A stretch of DNA of 64,000 nt from Acetobacteroides hydrogenigenes (GTDB taxonomy: Bacteria; Bacteroidota; Bacteroidia; Bacteroidales; ZOR0009): NCBI RefSeq assembly GCF_004340205.1, contig NZ_SLWB01000003.1:62001-126000 (forward strand), read 5' to 3'. Position numbers and translations under genes: made by a program. Under the pieces are notes generated by a model that did not search any database, had not been told where the DNA came from, and was given only the letters and a program-made list of their open reading frames with translations. This document shows positions 16,950 through 25,882 of the stretch, piece after piece (the stretch's first letter is position 1; each line of letters starts with the position of its first letter).

Positions 16950-17657
16950 TTATATCGAGTGGTCTTCTTCGTTACTAAAATTGTATATGTGCTGAACGTA
17001 GTCCGATTCAATTCCCGATTCATCTAATTCAAGATTCATCTCTTTAGCCTTGACTGCGGAGACTTTCTCTATATGCTGAAATTGGCGGTGCGCTCCGGTA
17101 ACTTCGAAGATGCTGCTAATCTCATCGAGGGCTTCTTGGGGAATTTTACGGAGCGCACCTGGCTTATCCTGATGGTAGCTAGCGCCAACACGTTCCATAA
17201 ACGCATCTATATGCTTTTTCTCAAAATCGAAAATCGGACCTAATTCTGGAAACATCTCTGTATTAAGATGGTCTACATGAACGCAGTAGCCGTATTTATA
17301 TGACCATTCGCCAATGGTTCGCTTGAGTACGAGTTGTTGCCTTCCCTTCTCTGATTCAACGAAAAGGCCTTTTTTTATAGAAAGGGCACGAAGCGCCATA
17401 ATGATTAATCCCGGGGCATTGCCTCGCGGACAACGGGTTTTGCATGACATACATTCTCCGCAGTACCAAATAGTTTCGCTCTTTAGCAGCTCTTCTATGA
17501 GCTTGTCGTCTTTTGTTGAAACTGTTTCTGCTATTGCGCGTGGTTGGTAAGGATACACCTGAGCGGCAGGACATATTGCGGTACATGTACCACAGCTAAT
17601 GCACGAGTTAATGCCTTCTTCAAATCTGATGTCCTTGTTTAACTCTTCGTACAACAT
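16950..17657 (-). CDS. HdrC-like 4Fe-4S protein, first gene of the Hdr-like operon
   Basis: 235 residues, longer than most HdrC. Two [4Fe-4S] motifs (Cys19/22/25/29 and Cys66/69/72/76, the latter CGECMSCKTRCP) are followed by a helical C-terminal region of about 130 residues. It should pass electrons between the HdrA-like flavoprotein and the HdrB-like subunit. It starts the series HdrC-HdrB-HdrA-HdrC2-HdrD, all on the minus strand with gaps of 30 bases or less. No convincing -7 box was found upstream. Confidence 0.88.
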   Translation of the reverse strand: MLYEELNKDIRFEEGINSCISCGTCTAICPAAQVYPYQPRAIAETVSTKDDKLIEELLKSETIWYCGECMSCKTRCPRGNAPGLIIMALRALSIKKGLFVESEKGRQQLVLKRTIGEWSYKYGYCVHVDHLNTEMFPELGPIFDFEKKHIDAFMERVGASYHQDKPGALRKIPQEALDEISSIFEVTGAHRQFQHIEKVSAVKAKEMNLELDESGIESDYVQHIYNFSNEEDHSI

Positions 17658-17820
17658 TAATTATATAATTGATGTGAAGTAAGTTTGCAAATTCTGTCAT
17701 TTAACACATGTTACGGTAAAAGTAAAGATTTAATTGGAGAAATCGAAGAAAAAAGGTCGTGTAATAGTACGTTTTTGTGGCTTTTAAGGTAAGATGCAGC
17801 AAGGAATAGTGTACTTTTTT

Positions 17821-17865
17821 AAACGATAAAGGCGATTATTCTCTTAATAATCGCCTTTATCGTTT
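17821..17865. terminator. Strong 20-bp stem terminator
   Basis: 17821-17840 pairs perfectly with 17846-17865 around a 5-base loop. It lies 15 bases past the corA stop (17880, minus strand) and separates corA from the Hdr-like operon. Confidence 0.88.
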
Positions 17866-17879
17866 TTATTGTTAATGTG

Positions 17880-18830
17880 TTATAACCATTTTTTTCGTTT
17901 GAAGATAAATAGGGTGATTCCAGATGCGAAAAGCATAAAGAATATTGCGAAAAGGTAACCATACTTCCAGTGAAGCTCGGGTATAAAGTCGAAGTTCATA
18001 CCGTACATGCTGGCAATAAGGGTAGGAGGCATGAAGATTACCGAAACCACGGTAAAGATCTTGATGATCTTATTTTGCTCGATGTTGATAAGACCAAGGA
18101 AGGTATTCTGTAGGTACTCCAAACGCTCGAAGCTAAAGTCGGTGTGGTTGATAAGTGAACCAACGTCCTTTAGCATGATGGTAACCTTTGGGTAGAGGTC
18201 GTTGGGGAATCGCTCGCTTTTGAGGATTCCGGAGAGTACGCGCTGTTTGTCGATGATGTTTTCACGGAGCAGCATCGAGTTTTCCTGAAGCTGGTTGATG
18301 TCCAACAGTACCTCTTCGTCAACGCTGCCCGATAGGGTGATCTCCTTGCTAACTTTGGCAATGTCTCGTGCAATTTGCTCAACCATGTCGGCATCGAGGT
18401 CGATCCGGGTTTCCAAAATTGCCACCATTAGGTGAAACGACGTTGGAAAGGCGCGGTTATTGAGCAAAAAGCGGCGAATCGTATCGGAAAACACCTTAAG
18501 ATCTATATTGCGAACCGTTACGAGGATTCCCTCCTTAAGTATAAAGGATACGGCTTCGTAGGTAAACTCTTCGTCTTCCTGGATAAGGAAGTTCGAGTTG
18601 GCCATTATGGTCGTTTCGGATTCTGAGTAGCGCGATGAGCTCTCGATCTCTTCTGCCTGCTGTCGGGTAGTAAGGTTTACGTGTAGAAAGTTCTCAATTG
18701 CCTTTTTCTCCTTAAGGCTTGGATTGTTCATGTCAATCCAAATGATATCGTCAAAGCTGAACTCTTCGAGCAGCTCTATCTCTGTTTCCTGAATGATTTT
18801 GTTGTCGCCACGAACGAATAAGGTTACCAT
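17880..18830 (-). CDS. corA: CorA family magnesium/cobalt channel
   Basis: 316 residues. A cytoplasmic alpha/beta funnel (1-250) with a long helix leads to two C-terminal membrane helices. The first of these is followed by the signature YGMNF of the ion pore, and the chain ends in basic residues (FKRKKWL). CorA forms pentamers that admit Mg2+. The gene is monocistronic, ends at a strong terminator, and may have a leader of over 300 bases (see 18831-19162), which would fit Mg2+-dependent control; that link is inferred. Confidence 0.93.
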   Translation of the reverse strand: MVTLFVRGDNKIIQETEIELLEEFSFDDIIWIDMNNPSLKEKKAIENFLHVNLTTRQQAEEIESSSRYSESETTIMANSNFLIQEDEEFTYEAVSFILKEGILVTVRNIDLKVFSDTIRRFLLNNRAFPTSFHLMVAILETRIDLDADMVEQIARDIAKVSKEITLSGSVDEEVLLDINQLQENSMLLRENIIDKQRVLSGILKSERFPNDLYPKVTIMLKDVGSLINHTDFSFERLEYLQNTFLGLINIEQNKIIKIFTVVSVIFMPPTLIASMYGMNFDFIPELHWKYGYLFAIFFMLFASGITLFIFKRKKWL

Positions 18831-19161
18831 CGACCCTTGGTTTTTACCGGTTATACAATGGGTTGTTTAGCTCTGGAGAAGTGAGTTGGCTAGTGTTAGC
18901 CCTCTTCAGCGCAAAGGGATGTCGGCAAGTCGCACAATCGAAAGCCCGATTGCGTCGACCATCGTCGTCGTTTGTGGTTGGAAATTTGTTGGAGAAACTT
19001 GGAGTAATTCAGAAAGGAACGTTGTGCCGATAATCGGTAAAGACTTGTACGGCCGATCGCTGATGTTGCTACCGACAATTTCGCGCGTTTAAACCCTTTT
19101 ACGATGGGGGTAGTGCTTTTTAGAAGCACCGCCGAAACTTTTATACAAATCATTCAACTAT

Positions 19162-19169
19162 CAAATTTA
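19162..19169 (-). promoter_or_regulatory. Minus-strand -7 element in the corA leader region
   Basis: The minus strand reads TAAATTTG, with a TTCG about 17 bases further upstream as a weak -33. A start here would give corA a leader of about 325 bases. Confidence 0.4.
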
Positions 19170-19301
19170 TCCCGAGGGCATTTGTTCGAATTACTTTGAT
19201 TATCGGGGCAAAGGTACTATTTTATTTACAAACCAAAACAAAAATGTCTTTAATTGGCCTTTGAGGGGGTGGACTGGCTGTCGAAACCATCATTTTTTTG
19301 G

Positions 19302-19309
19302 TAAATTTG
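19302..19309 (+). promoter_or_regulatory. -7 element of purB
   Basis: TAAATTTG, a match to TAnnTTTG, ends 23 bases before the purB ATG at 19333. No canonical -33 TTG was found. Confidence 0.5.
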
Positions 19310-19332
19310 TCCGTCAAAATAAACCCTTAAAG

Positions 19333-20679
19333 ATGGAATTACAGAAGCTAACAGCCATTTCTCCTATCGATGGAAGGTACAGAGGCCAAGTTGATGAGCT
19401 TGGAGATTACTTCTCGGAATTTGCCCTAATCCGTTATCGTGTAAAAGTTGAAGTTGAGTATTTTATCGCGCTATGCGAGATTCCTCTTCCTCAGCTTGCC
19501 GATGTTGACAAAGCCGTTTACTCGAAGCTTCGCGACATCTATACGAACTTTACCTTGGAGGATGCTCAAAAGATTAAGGATATTGAGAAGGTAACCAACC
19601 ATGATGTAAAAGCTGTAGAGTACTTCCTTAAGGAAAAGATGGAGGCGCTTGGGCTTACAAAGTATCTCGAGTTTATTCATTTTGGGTTAACCTCGCAGGA
19701 TGTAAACAATACTGCAACGCCACTCTTACTTCGCGATGCAATCAGCGAAATCTACTACCCTCTTTTGGACGAGGTTGTAGATCAGCTCGAGCAGCTTACA
19801 CGTGAGTGGGCCGAGGTCCCTCTTTTAGCGCGTACCCACGGTCAGCCTGCATCGCCAACCAAGCTGGGTAAGGAGATCATGGTGTTTGTGGAGCGTATCC
19901 AAAAGCAGGTTGACTTGCTACAGGAAATTCCTGTAAGCGCAAAGTTTGGTGGAGCAACCGGTAACTTTAACGCCCACCATGTTGCTTATCCTGAAATTAA
20001 CTGGGTTGATTTTGGTAACGACTTTGTAAATAACGTGCTTGGCCTTACCCGTTCGCAGTACACCACCCAAATTGAGCACTACGATAATCTTGCCGCTATC
20101 TTCGATACGCTTAAGCGCATAAATACCATCCTTATCGACCTTTCGCGCGATTTCTGGACCTATATTTCGATGGACTACTTCAAGCAAAAGGTAAAAGAGG
20201 GAGAGGTTGGCTCGTCGGCTATGCCGCATAAGGTGAATCCTATCGACTACGAGAACGCCGAAGGTAACCTTGGTATTGCCAATGCGCTTTACGAGCATCT
20301 TGCTGCTAAGCTTCCAATTTCGCGCCTACAACGCGACCTGACCGACTCTACAGTGCTTCGTAATATTGGGGTGCCAATGGGGCATACCGTTATTGCATTT
20401 AAGTCTATCCTAAAGGGGTTGGGCAAGGTTTACATTAACCACGAGGCTATCAACAACGACCTTGAGGAGAACTGGGCTGTGGTTGCCGAGGCAATTCAAA
20501 CCATTCTTCGTCGTGAGGGCTATCCTAAGCCTTACGAGGCGCTAAAGGAGCTAACTCGTGGTAAGTCGGGGATAACCAAAGAGGCTATTTGCGAGTTTGT
20601 GGGTACGCTTAAGGTTAGCGATTCGGTTAAGGCGGAGATTCTTACGATTACGCCTCAGAATTACACAGGAATATTCTAA
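19333..20679 (+). CDS. purB: Adenylosuccinate lyase
   Basis: 448 residues from the ATG at 19333; the frame extends upstream to 19261, but that would pass through the promoter. It catalyses two purine steps, cleaving SAICAR and adenylosuccinate with release of fumarate. Motifs of the fumarase/aspartase superfamily are clear: TSQDVNN (120-126), THGQPASPT (168-176) and the signature GSSAMPHKVNP (293-303). The length is that of the long PurB type. Monocistronic, with a terminator at 20705. Confidence 0.96.
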   Translation: MELQKLTAISPIDGRYRGQVDELGDYFSEFALIRYRVKVEVEYFIALCEIPLPQLADVDKAVYSKLRDIYTNFTLEDAQKIKDIEKVTNHDVKAVEYFLKEKMEALGLTKYLEFIHFGLTSQDVNNTATPLLLRDAISEIYYPLLDEVVDQLEQLTREWAEVPLLARTHGQPASPTKLGKEIMVFVERIQKQVDLLQEIPVSAKFGGATGNFNAHHVAYPEINWVDFGNDFVNNVLGLTRSQYTTQIEHYDNLAAIFDTLKRINTILIDLSRDFWTYISMDYFKQKVKEGEVGSSAMPHKVNPIDYENAEGNLGIANALYEHLAAKLPISRLQRDLTDSTVLRNIGVPMGHTVIAFKSILKGLGKVYINHEAINNDLEENWAVVAEAIQTILRREGYPKPYEALKELTRGKSGITKEAICEFVGTLKVSDSVKAEILTITPQNYTGIF

Positions 20680-20704
20680 TAGTTACACATATAAAATGCA
20701 AAAG

Positions 20705-20727
20705 AGCAGGGTTTAACCCTGCTTTTT
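20705..20727 (+). terminator. purB terminator
   Basis: AGCAGGGT (20705-20712) pairs with ACCCTGCT (20716-20723), followed by a T-run. Confidence 0.88.
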
Positions 20728-20823
20728 GCTATTTTTGGCCGGACTTCCCTTTGGGTAAGTGTTCCTTACAATTCTCGTGCTGGGATGTTGTGGGGCCGTT
20801 GAAATAAAAACAACCGTCTTTTA

Positions 20824-22638
20824 ATGAAGAATATCTTTAAGATTTTTAGGTTCATGATACCCTACAAGGGGAGAATCATTGCCTTTGTTATTTTATCCAT
20901 CCTGTTAGCTATTTTCTCGGTGGCCTCCATTACGGCCGTGCTACCGTTCTTACAAATCCTTTTTAAGCAGTCGCCCGTTGTAGCCAGCGCTGTACCTTGG
21001 GAGATGAACGCTACTGCTATCGTGCATAATATCTCGTACCTCATTAGCCAGTACATCGTAACCCATGGGCAAATTGCCACGCTTGGATTGCTAAGCATCA
21101 TGGTTGCGCTGCTCTTCCTATTCAAAAATCTTTTCGAGTATCTTACCAGCTTTGTGATGATTCCGCTTCGCAACGGCGTGGTGATGGATATTCGTATGAC
21201 GCTTTACCGCAAGGTGCTCGATCTGCCTTTGGGCTACTACAGCAACGAGCGTAAGGGCGATATCCTATCGAAGATGACCAACGACGTTAACGAGATTGAG
21301 GTGTCGGTGGTGCGCTCGTTGGAGCTGCTCTTTAAGGATCCGCTACTGCTTATTGCCTACCTGACAACGCTGATTATAATTAGCCCACAGCTTTCGCTTT
21401 TTGTGCTGGGGATGATCTTTGTTGCCGTATTCGTACTAGGCCGTATTGGCCGTTCGCTTCGTAAATCATCGTACCGTGCGCAAAACAGCTTGGGCGATAT
21501 CCTCTCGGCAATTGAGGAAACCCTTAGCGGGCTAAGGGTGGTTAAGGGCTTTACGGCTGAAAAGCACATGACCAATAAGTTTAAGGGGCTTAACGATAAG
21601 TACCGCAAGCTTTGCAACCACGCCTCGTGGCGCCGCGATTTGGCCTCGCCGCTGAGCGAGTTCCTTGGCGTGGGCGTTGTTGTTGCCGTGCTCATGTATG
21701 GTGGTCGTTTGGTGCTAATGGATAACCCAACCCTGTCGGCAGCAGCGCTGATAACCTACCTGGCCGCATTCTCGCAGCTGCTAAATCCGGCCAAGCGATT
21801 CTCGCAATCATACTATAATATTGTAAAAGGGATGGCCTCTGCCGACCGTATCGACGCCATTCTTTCGGCCGAAAATCCTATTAAGGATGGGCCAAACGCA
21901 CAGCCAATAGCCGAGTTCAAGAGCAAGATCGAGTTCCGCAACGTCAGCTTTAAGTATATCGACGATTGGGTGCTGCGCAACGTGAGCTTTACCGTGGAGA
22001 AGGGGAAAACCATCGCGCTGGTTGGCCAATCGGGATCGGGTAAATCGACCATTGTTGACCTGTTGCCCCGCTTCTGGGACGTGCAGGAGGGCGAGATTCT
22101 GGTTGACGGCGTAAACGTGAAGAGCTACAAGCTTCGCGAGCTTCGATCGCTGATGGGCATCGTAAACCAGGAGCCTATCCTGTTTAACGATACCTACTTC
22201 AACAATATCGCTTTTAGCGTAGAAGGAGCAACCGCCGATGACGTGGAGGCTGCGGCAAAGGTGGCCAACGCCCACGAGTTTATCTCTACATCGCCCGAAG
22301 GCTACCAAACGGTGGTGGGCGATAGGGGAAGCAAGATGTCGGGCGGACAGCGTCAGCGCGTATCCATTGCGCGTGCGGTGCTGGCCAACCCTCCAATCCT
22401 TATCCTCGACGAGGCAACCTCGGCGCTCGATACCGAGAGCGAGAAGATCGTTCAATCGGCCTTGGATAACCTGATGCAGAACCGAACCTCCATCGTTATT
22501 GCCCACCGCCTGTCGACAATTAAGAATGCCGACGAGATTCTCGTTATAAACGAGGGCGAGATTGCCGAGCGCGGAACGCACGATGAGCTTCTTGCCAAGA
22601 AGGGCATCTACCATAAGCTTCACACCATGCAGCAGTAG
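20824..22638 (+). CDS. ABC transporter, MsbA-like half exporter (TMD-NBD fusion)
   Basis: 604 residues. Six membrane helices (about 15-325) precede a nucleotide-binding domain with Walker A GQSGSGKST (401-409), Q-loop region, signature MSGGQRQR (505-512), Walker B ILILDEAT (525-532) and the H-loop His in AHRLST. It should act as a homodimer moving lipid or drug-like substrates outwards. MsbA-type lipid flipping is possible but not provable from sequence. Monocistronic, between the purB terminator and its own terminator at 22659. Confidence 0.93.
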   Translation: MKNIFKIFRFMIPYKGRIIAFVILSILLAIFSVASITAVLPFLQILFKQSPVVASAVPWEMNATAIVHNISYLISQYIVTHGQIATLGLLSIMVALLFLFKNLFEYLTSFVMIPLRNGVVMDIRMTLYRKVLDLPLGYYSNERKGDILSKMTNDVNEIEVSVVRSLELLFKDPLLLIAYLTTLIIISPQLSLFVLGMIFVAVFVLGRIGRSLRKSSYRAQNSLGDILSAIEETLSGLRVVKGFTAEKHMTNKFKGLNDKYRKLCNHASWRRDLASPLSEFLGVGVVVAVLMYGGRLVLMDNPTLSAAALITYLAAFSQLLNPAKRFSQSYYNIVKGMASADRIDAILSAENPIKDGPNAQPIAEFKSKIEFRNVSFKYIDDWVLRNVSFTVEKGKTIALVGQSGSGKSTIVDLLPRFWDVQEGEILVDGVNVKSYKLRELRSLMGIVNQEPILFNDTYFNNIAFSVEGATADDVEAAAKVANAHEFISTSPEGYQTVVGDRGSKMSGGQRQRVSIARAVLANPPILILDEATSALDTESEKIVQSALDNLMQNRTSIVIAHRLSTIKNADEILVINEGEIAERGTHDELLAKKGIYHKLHTMQQ

Positions 22639-22658
22639 CCTTTAATAGCATACCCGCA

Positions 22659-22691
22659 AAGCCCCGCTAGCTAAGCCAGCGGGGCTTTTTT
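22659..22691 (+). terminator. Terminator of the ABC exporter gene
   Basis: AAGCCCCGCT (22659-22668) pairs with AGCGGGGCTT (22678-22687), followed by a T-run. Confidence 0.9.
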
Positions 22692-22849
22692 GTTGGCCGA
22701 TTTTCTGTGCTAAAGTTGCTAAAGAATATTTTTTTGCTTGGATACTATTGCTTCCTTTGGCGTGCTGATGCTCATTGGGCGAAAGACGCCTTTGGCTCAA
22801 CGCTGGTTGGGCATTTGGGCACCATTGGCTAATTCTAAATTCTTGAATA

Positions 22850-23242
22850 ATGAAGAGATTACTGCTGCTAACCCTATTTTTTGTTGGGGCTATTTTTGCT
22901 CAGGCCGGCAAGGTGGAGCTTGCCGATATGGCCAAGAACACCTCGAAGTTTACAGGTAAGAGCGTGGAGTTTACGGGTATGGTTTACTCGGTTTGCCCTA
23001 AGAGCGATAGCCGAATTTTTGTTTCGCCCGAGAACGACAAAACCGTGCGCATGGCCGTTGTGCTAAAGAGCGGTTCGGCTGCCAGCTTTAGGGGGAAAAA
23101 GGTAACCGTTAAGGGGATTCTCAAAAAGGTGGCCTACGTCGATCAAAAGCCCTGCGGTCGCTGCGATGGCAAGGATTGCGCCAAGAGCGTATCCGAAGCT
23201 AGCGCTGCTTCGTACTACGTAGAGGCTACTTCGGTGAAGTAG
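22850..23242 (+). CDS. Small secreted protein with OB-like fold and Cys cluster
   Basis: 130 residues with a signal peptide (MKRLLLLTLFFVGAIFAQA). The body alternates beta strands in the pattern GKSVEFTGMVYSVC...RMAVVLKSG...GKKVTVKGILKKV, like small periplasmic OB-fold proteins. Near the end are four cysteines in CGRCDGKDC plus one, which could bind a metal or form disulfides. No named family is recognised. The gene stands alone upstream of array 2. Coding is well supported; function unknown. Confidence 0.78.
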   Translation: MKRLLLLTLFFVGAIFAQAGKVELADMAKNTSKFTGKSVEFTGMVYSVCPKSDSRIFVSPENDKTVRMAVVLKSGSAASFRGKKVTVKGILKKVAYVDQKPCGRCDGKDCAKSVSEASAASYYVEATSVK

Positions 23243-23399
23243 GTGTGCTAAAAGGGGCTATGCTAGAATTGTAGGTTCTTCTGGAAGATAGCGCGCTCTT
23301 GGTGCTATTCCCCTAGAGGCACTTCCGTTTGGATGCATAGCCTTTGCCTACGCCAGATGGCCTTCCTGTAGCTTGTAAGGTTCTCGAGAGCTCTTCTTC

Positions 23400-23715
23400 G
23401 CCATGAAGAGGCTGAACGGTGGAATTTGTAGCTCTCCGCAGCTGTGAAGAGGCTGAAATGTGAAATTTGTAGCTCTCCGCAGCTGTGAAGAGGCTAAAAT
23501 GTGAAATTTGTAGCCCTCCGCAGCTGTAAAGAGGCTGAAATGCCAAATTCGTTGGCCTCCGCAGCTGTGAAGAGGTTGAAATGCCAAATTCGTTGGCCTC
23601 CGCAGCTGTGAAGAGGTTGAAATGCCAAATTCGTTGGCTTCCGTACCGTAAAATAGCCGAAAATGCTAAATATATTAGCCTTTTTGCTGTAAAATAGCCG
23701 CAAATGCCAAAAAAC
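23400..23715. repeat. 41-bp tandem repeat array (array 2, about 7.7 units)
   Basis: Units start at 23400, 23441, 23482, 23523, 23564, 23605, 23646 and 23687, an exact 41-bp period. Left, middle and right units form three sequence types. Middle units carry a stem GCCAA/TTGGC (23542-23556, 23583-23597, 23624-23638). At the aligned place in the next unit (23665-23679) the stem is GCTAA/TTAGC, a compensatory change. A second dyad sits around CAGCTG. The left units do not form the first stem. Open minus-strand frames through it are not considered genes. Confidence 0.92.
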
Positions 23716-23815
23716 ATGCCCTAAAAAGGGCGAAAGCGAGCTCCCTTATAAATTTCCAAAAAATACTGGTAAATATCAGATCAAATGCCCAACTTCAGGT
23801 TGAAATTCAACCCCA

Positions 23816-24733
23816 ATGAGCTACTCAATTCAACCGCTAGAGCTAACGCCCGACTACGAGGGTAGGGTAGTGGCAACCATCATATCGAAAAGGGCCAGCC
23901 AGCCCTCTAAAAGCGCCGTGCTGTACGTCCACGGCTTCATCGACTACTTTTTTCAGGATCACCTCGCAGATCGGTTTGCCGATGCGGGCTACAGCTTCTA
24001 CGCGCTAGAGCTCCGCAAGTACGGGCGCTCGCTGCTGCCGCATCAGCACCCGAACTACTGTAGGAACATTCGCGAATACTTCGAGGAGATCGACCAGGCC
24101 ATCGAGAGGATATGCGAGGATGGCAATACGAAGCTGCTGCTGATGGGCCACTCCACCGGCGGGCTTATCACCTCGCTCTACGCCTCGAATGGAAAGTATG
24201 CCGACAAGGTTAGCGCCCTTTTGCTCAACAGCCCGTTCCTCGAGTTCAACGTTAGCCGCAGCACCCGCTTGGCAACGCTGGTGGTTTCGACGATTTGCCG
24301 ACCATTCCCGTACGCCAACATCTGCGGGGTGCTCTCGCCCCTCTACGCGCAAAGCGTTCATAGCAGCCACAAGGGCGAGTGGGATTTCGACCTTGCCTGG
24401 AAGCCCATCGAGGGATTTCCATCGTACTACCGATGGATCTTGGCCATTCGCGATGGGCATAAGGAGGTGAAAAAAGGGTTGGGCATCAAATGCCCCATCC
24501 TGCTGATGCACTCCGCCCGATCGTTCGTCCCCAAAAGCTGGTCGGATGACATCCAGCGGGCCGACGTGGTGCTCAACATCGAGCACATGAAGCGCTACGG
24601 CAGGCTGCTGGGCCGTAACATCACCTTCCACGAGGTGCCCGATGGCATGCACGACCTGACGCTATCGCGAAAGGATGTCCGCGACCGCGTACTCGATACG
24701 ATGGTGGCCTGGGCCGATGAGGTAATGGGGTAA
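23816..24733 (+). CDS. Alpha/beta hydrolase, serine aminopeptidase S33/lysophospholipase type
   Basis: 305 residues, cytoplasmic (no signal). Fold features: VLYVHGF (oxyanion region), nucleophile elbow GHSTGG, a putative catalytic Asp in the SDD segment near 240, and His in GMHDL near the C-terminus. Such enzymes hydrolyse ester bonds of monoacylglycerols or lysophospholipids; the substrate here is not known. The ATG at 23816 lies 100 bases after array 2. It is followed after 28 bases by a methyltransferase-like gene, so the two may be co-transcribed. Confidence 0.9.
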   Translation: MSYSIQPLELTPDYEGRVVATIISKRASQPSKSAVLYVHGFIDYFFQDHLADRFADAGYSFYALELRKYGRSLLPHQHPNYCRNIREYFEEIDQAIERICEDGNTKLLLMGHSTGGLITSLYASNGKYADKVSALLLNSPFLEFNVSRSTRLATLVVSTICRPFPYANICGVLSPLYAQSVHSSHKGEWDFDLAWKPIEGFPSYYRWILAIRDGHKEVKKGLGIKCPILLMHSARSFVPKSWSDDIQRADVVLNIEHMKRYGRLLGRNITFHEVPDGMHDLTLSRKDVRDRVLDTMVAWADEVMG

Positions 24734-24761
24734 ACGTTATTTAGAATAGGGAGGATGCCTT

Positions 24762-25268
24762 ATGGAGACGAGCAGGAAAAGAAAAATACCGCCTATCTGG
24801 CTGCTGATTTTGATTTTCTTTACCACCTATCTGCTGATCTCAATCGGCATAACCCACTTCCTACACCTTCCGGGTCATATACGCTTACCCGATTATTGGA
24901 GTATAGCCATTGGCTCCATTCTTTTGCTGGTTGGATTCTGCGTTTTGGGTAGCGCCATCAAAACGCTAACCATTCGGCGGGCTTCCGGAAAGGATGTCTA
25001 CAAGCCAAAATCGGAAAGCAAGCTGGTAACAACCGGCATTTACGCGCACGTACGCAATCCGGTGTACCTAGGGAACACCCTGATGCTTTGGGGCTGGTTC
25101 TTCGTCCTTCAGCTCACCGTTGTCCTTTTTCTGACCATCCTGTTTATGATCCACTTCTACCTTGTGGCCAAGTGGGAGGAACGGGAACTCACCGAACGAT
25201 TTGGAGAGGAATACTTGGAGTATAAAAGGCGAGTGCCCTTCATTATTCCTTCGCTTAAAAAGCGATAG
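24762..25268 (+). CDS. Isoprenylcysteine carboxyl methyltransferase-like (PEMT/ICMT) membrane protein
   Basis: 168 residues with three to four membrane helices. The C-terminal half carries the family motif: GIYAHVRNPVYLGN, then a helix, then EERELTERFGEEYLEYKRRVP. In this family the motif binds S-adenosylmethionine at the membrane and the enzyme methylates lipids or small thiols; the substrate cannot be inferred. It follows the alpha/beta hydrolase gene by 28 bases on the same strand. The next gene is convergent. Confidence 0.9.
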   Translation: METSRKRKIPPIWLLILIFFTTYLLISIGITHFLHLPGHIRLPDYWSIAIGSILLLVGFCVLGSAIKTLTIRRASGKDVYKPKSESKLVTTGIYAHVRNPVYLGNTLMLWGWFFVLQLTVVLFLTILFMIHFYLVAKWEERELTERFGEEYLEYKRRVPFIIPSLKKR

Positions 25269-25333
25269 GAAGATTACGGTGTGGAGTAAGCTTAGAATGT
25301 AAAGGAAACCGGAACCTTCCCTGTCGTCCCTCT

Positions 25334-25738
25334 TTACTGCGGCATTGCACTCTCATCCATAAAGAATACCTCCCACAGGTGTCCGTCACCATCCTGAAAG
25401 CTGCGGCCGTACATAAAGTCGTACACCTGAGGTTCGCGGGGCTCAATGCCACCTGCGCTCAGTACCTTTGCCATGAACTCATCCACCTCCTGCTTGCTGC
25501 TTAGCTGGATTGAGAGAATCACCTCCGAGTGCGTTGCCGTATTGCAAACCTCCTTAACCGTAAAGCCCTTGTAGAATTTTTCAACAAGCAGCATCACGAA
25601 AATATTCTCACTGACAATCATGCATGTGGCATTCTCGTCGGTGAACTTAGGATTAAAGGAGAATCCAAGGCTGGTGAAAAACGCTATCGAGGCTTCCAAG
25701 CTCTTTACAGGAAGGTTCACAAAGATTTTCTTTTCCAT
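25334..25738 (-). CDS. VOC superfamily (glyoxalase-like) protein
   Basis: 134 residues from the ATG at 25738; an in-frame start at 25768 is less likely because the protein fold begins at KIFVNLPV. The chain shows the paired beta-alpha-beta-beta-beta modules of the vicinal-oxygen-chelate family, with LPVKSLEASIAFFTSLGF at the start and DGDGHLWEVFF at the end. It resembles the widespread PhnB/lactoylglutathione-lyase-like proteins of unknown substrate. Monocistronic and convergent with the methyltransferase gene. Confidence 0.9.
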   Translation of the reverse strand: MEKKIFVNLPVKSLEASIAFFTSLGFSFNPKFTDENATCMIVSENIFVMLLVEKFYKGFTVKEVCNTATHSEVILSIQLSSKQEVDEFMAKVLSAGGIEPREPQVYDFMYGRSFQDGDGHLWEVFFMDESAMPQ

Positions 25739-25813
25739 AACCTGATGTTTTAGTTTGCTAGTAAACATCGCGGGTTTAGGGTATGTTCATTCATCGAAAC
25801 ACTTGAACAAAAG

Positions 25814-25847
25814 AAAAAGGGGATGGTTGTTATACCATCCCCTTTTT
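25814..25847. terminator. Strong terminator downstream of tex
   Basis: 13-bp perfect stem (25814-25826 with 25835-25847), with an A-run and a T-run on opposite sides, so it works on either strand. It lies 36 bases past the tex stop (minus strand). Confidence 0.9.
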
Positions 25848-25882
25848 ATATCTAATATCTAACGTCTAAAATCTTGTATCTA

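Larger units (their letters stand above)
18831..19332. other. corA-purB divergent gap with a possible structured RNA or corA leader
   Basis: The 502-base gap between divergent genes carries a minus-strand -7 box (19162-19169) and a plus-strand -7 box (19302-19309). Between 18870 and 19130 there are several inverted repeats, including a 6-bp stem at 19113-19129, an imperfect stem at 18929-18958 and a CCGAT/ATCGG palindrome near 19030. Open frames on both strands look non-coding. It may be a long 5' leader of corA or a separate non-coding RNA. Confidence 0.4.

Noticed and set aside
12649-17657. Methanogen-type HdrABC with F420 or hydrogenase partners
   Set aside because: The HdrA-like protein lacks the extra ferredoxin domains, and no hydrogenase or F420 gene is next to the operon.
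18886-19153. Short overlapping open frames in the corA-purB gap
   Set aside because: Both strands are open over the same bases, with inverted repeats; more like RNA or leader than protein.
23313-23717. 134-residue minus-strand frame with repeats
   Set aside because: It is array 2 read as protein; adjacent frames are open too and the repeats shift frame by frame (41-bp period).
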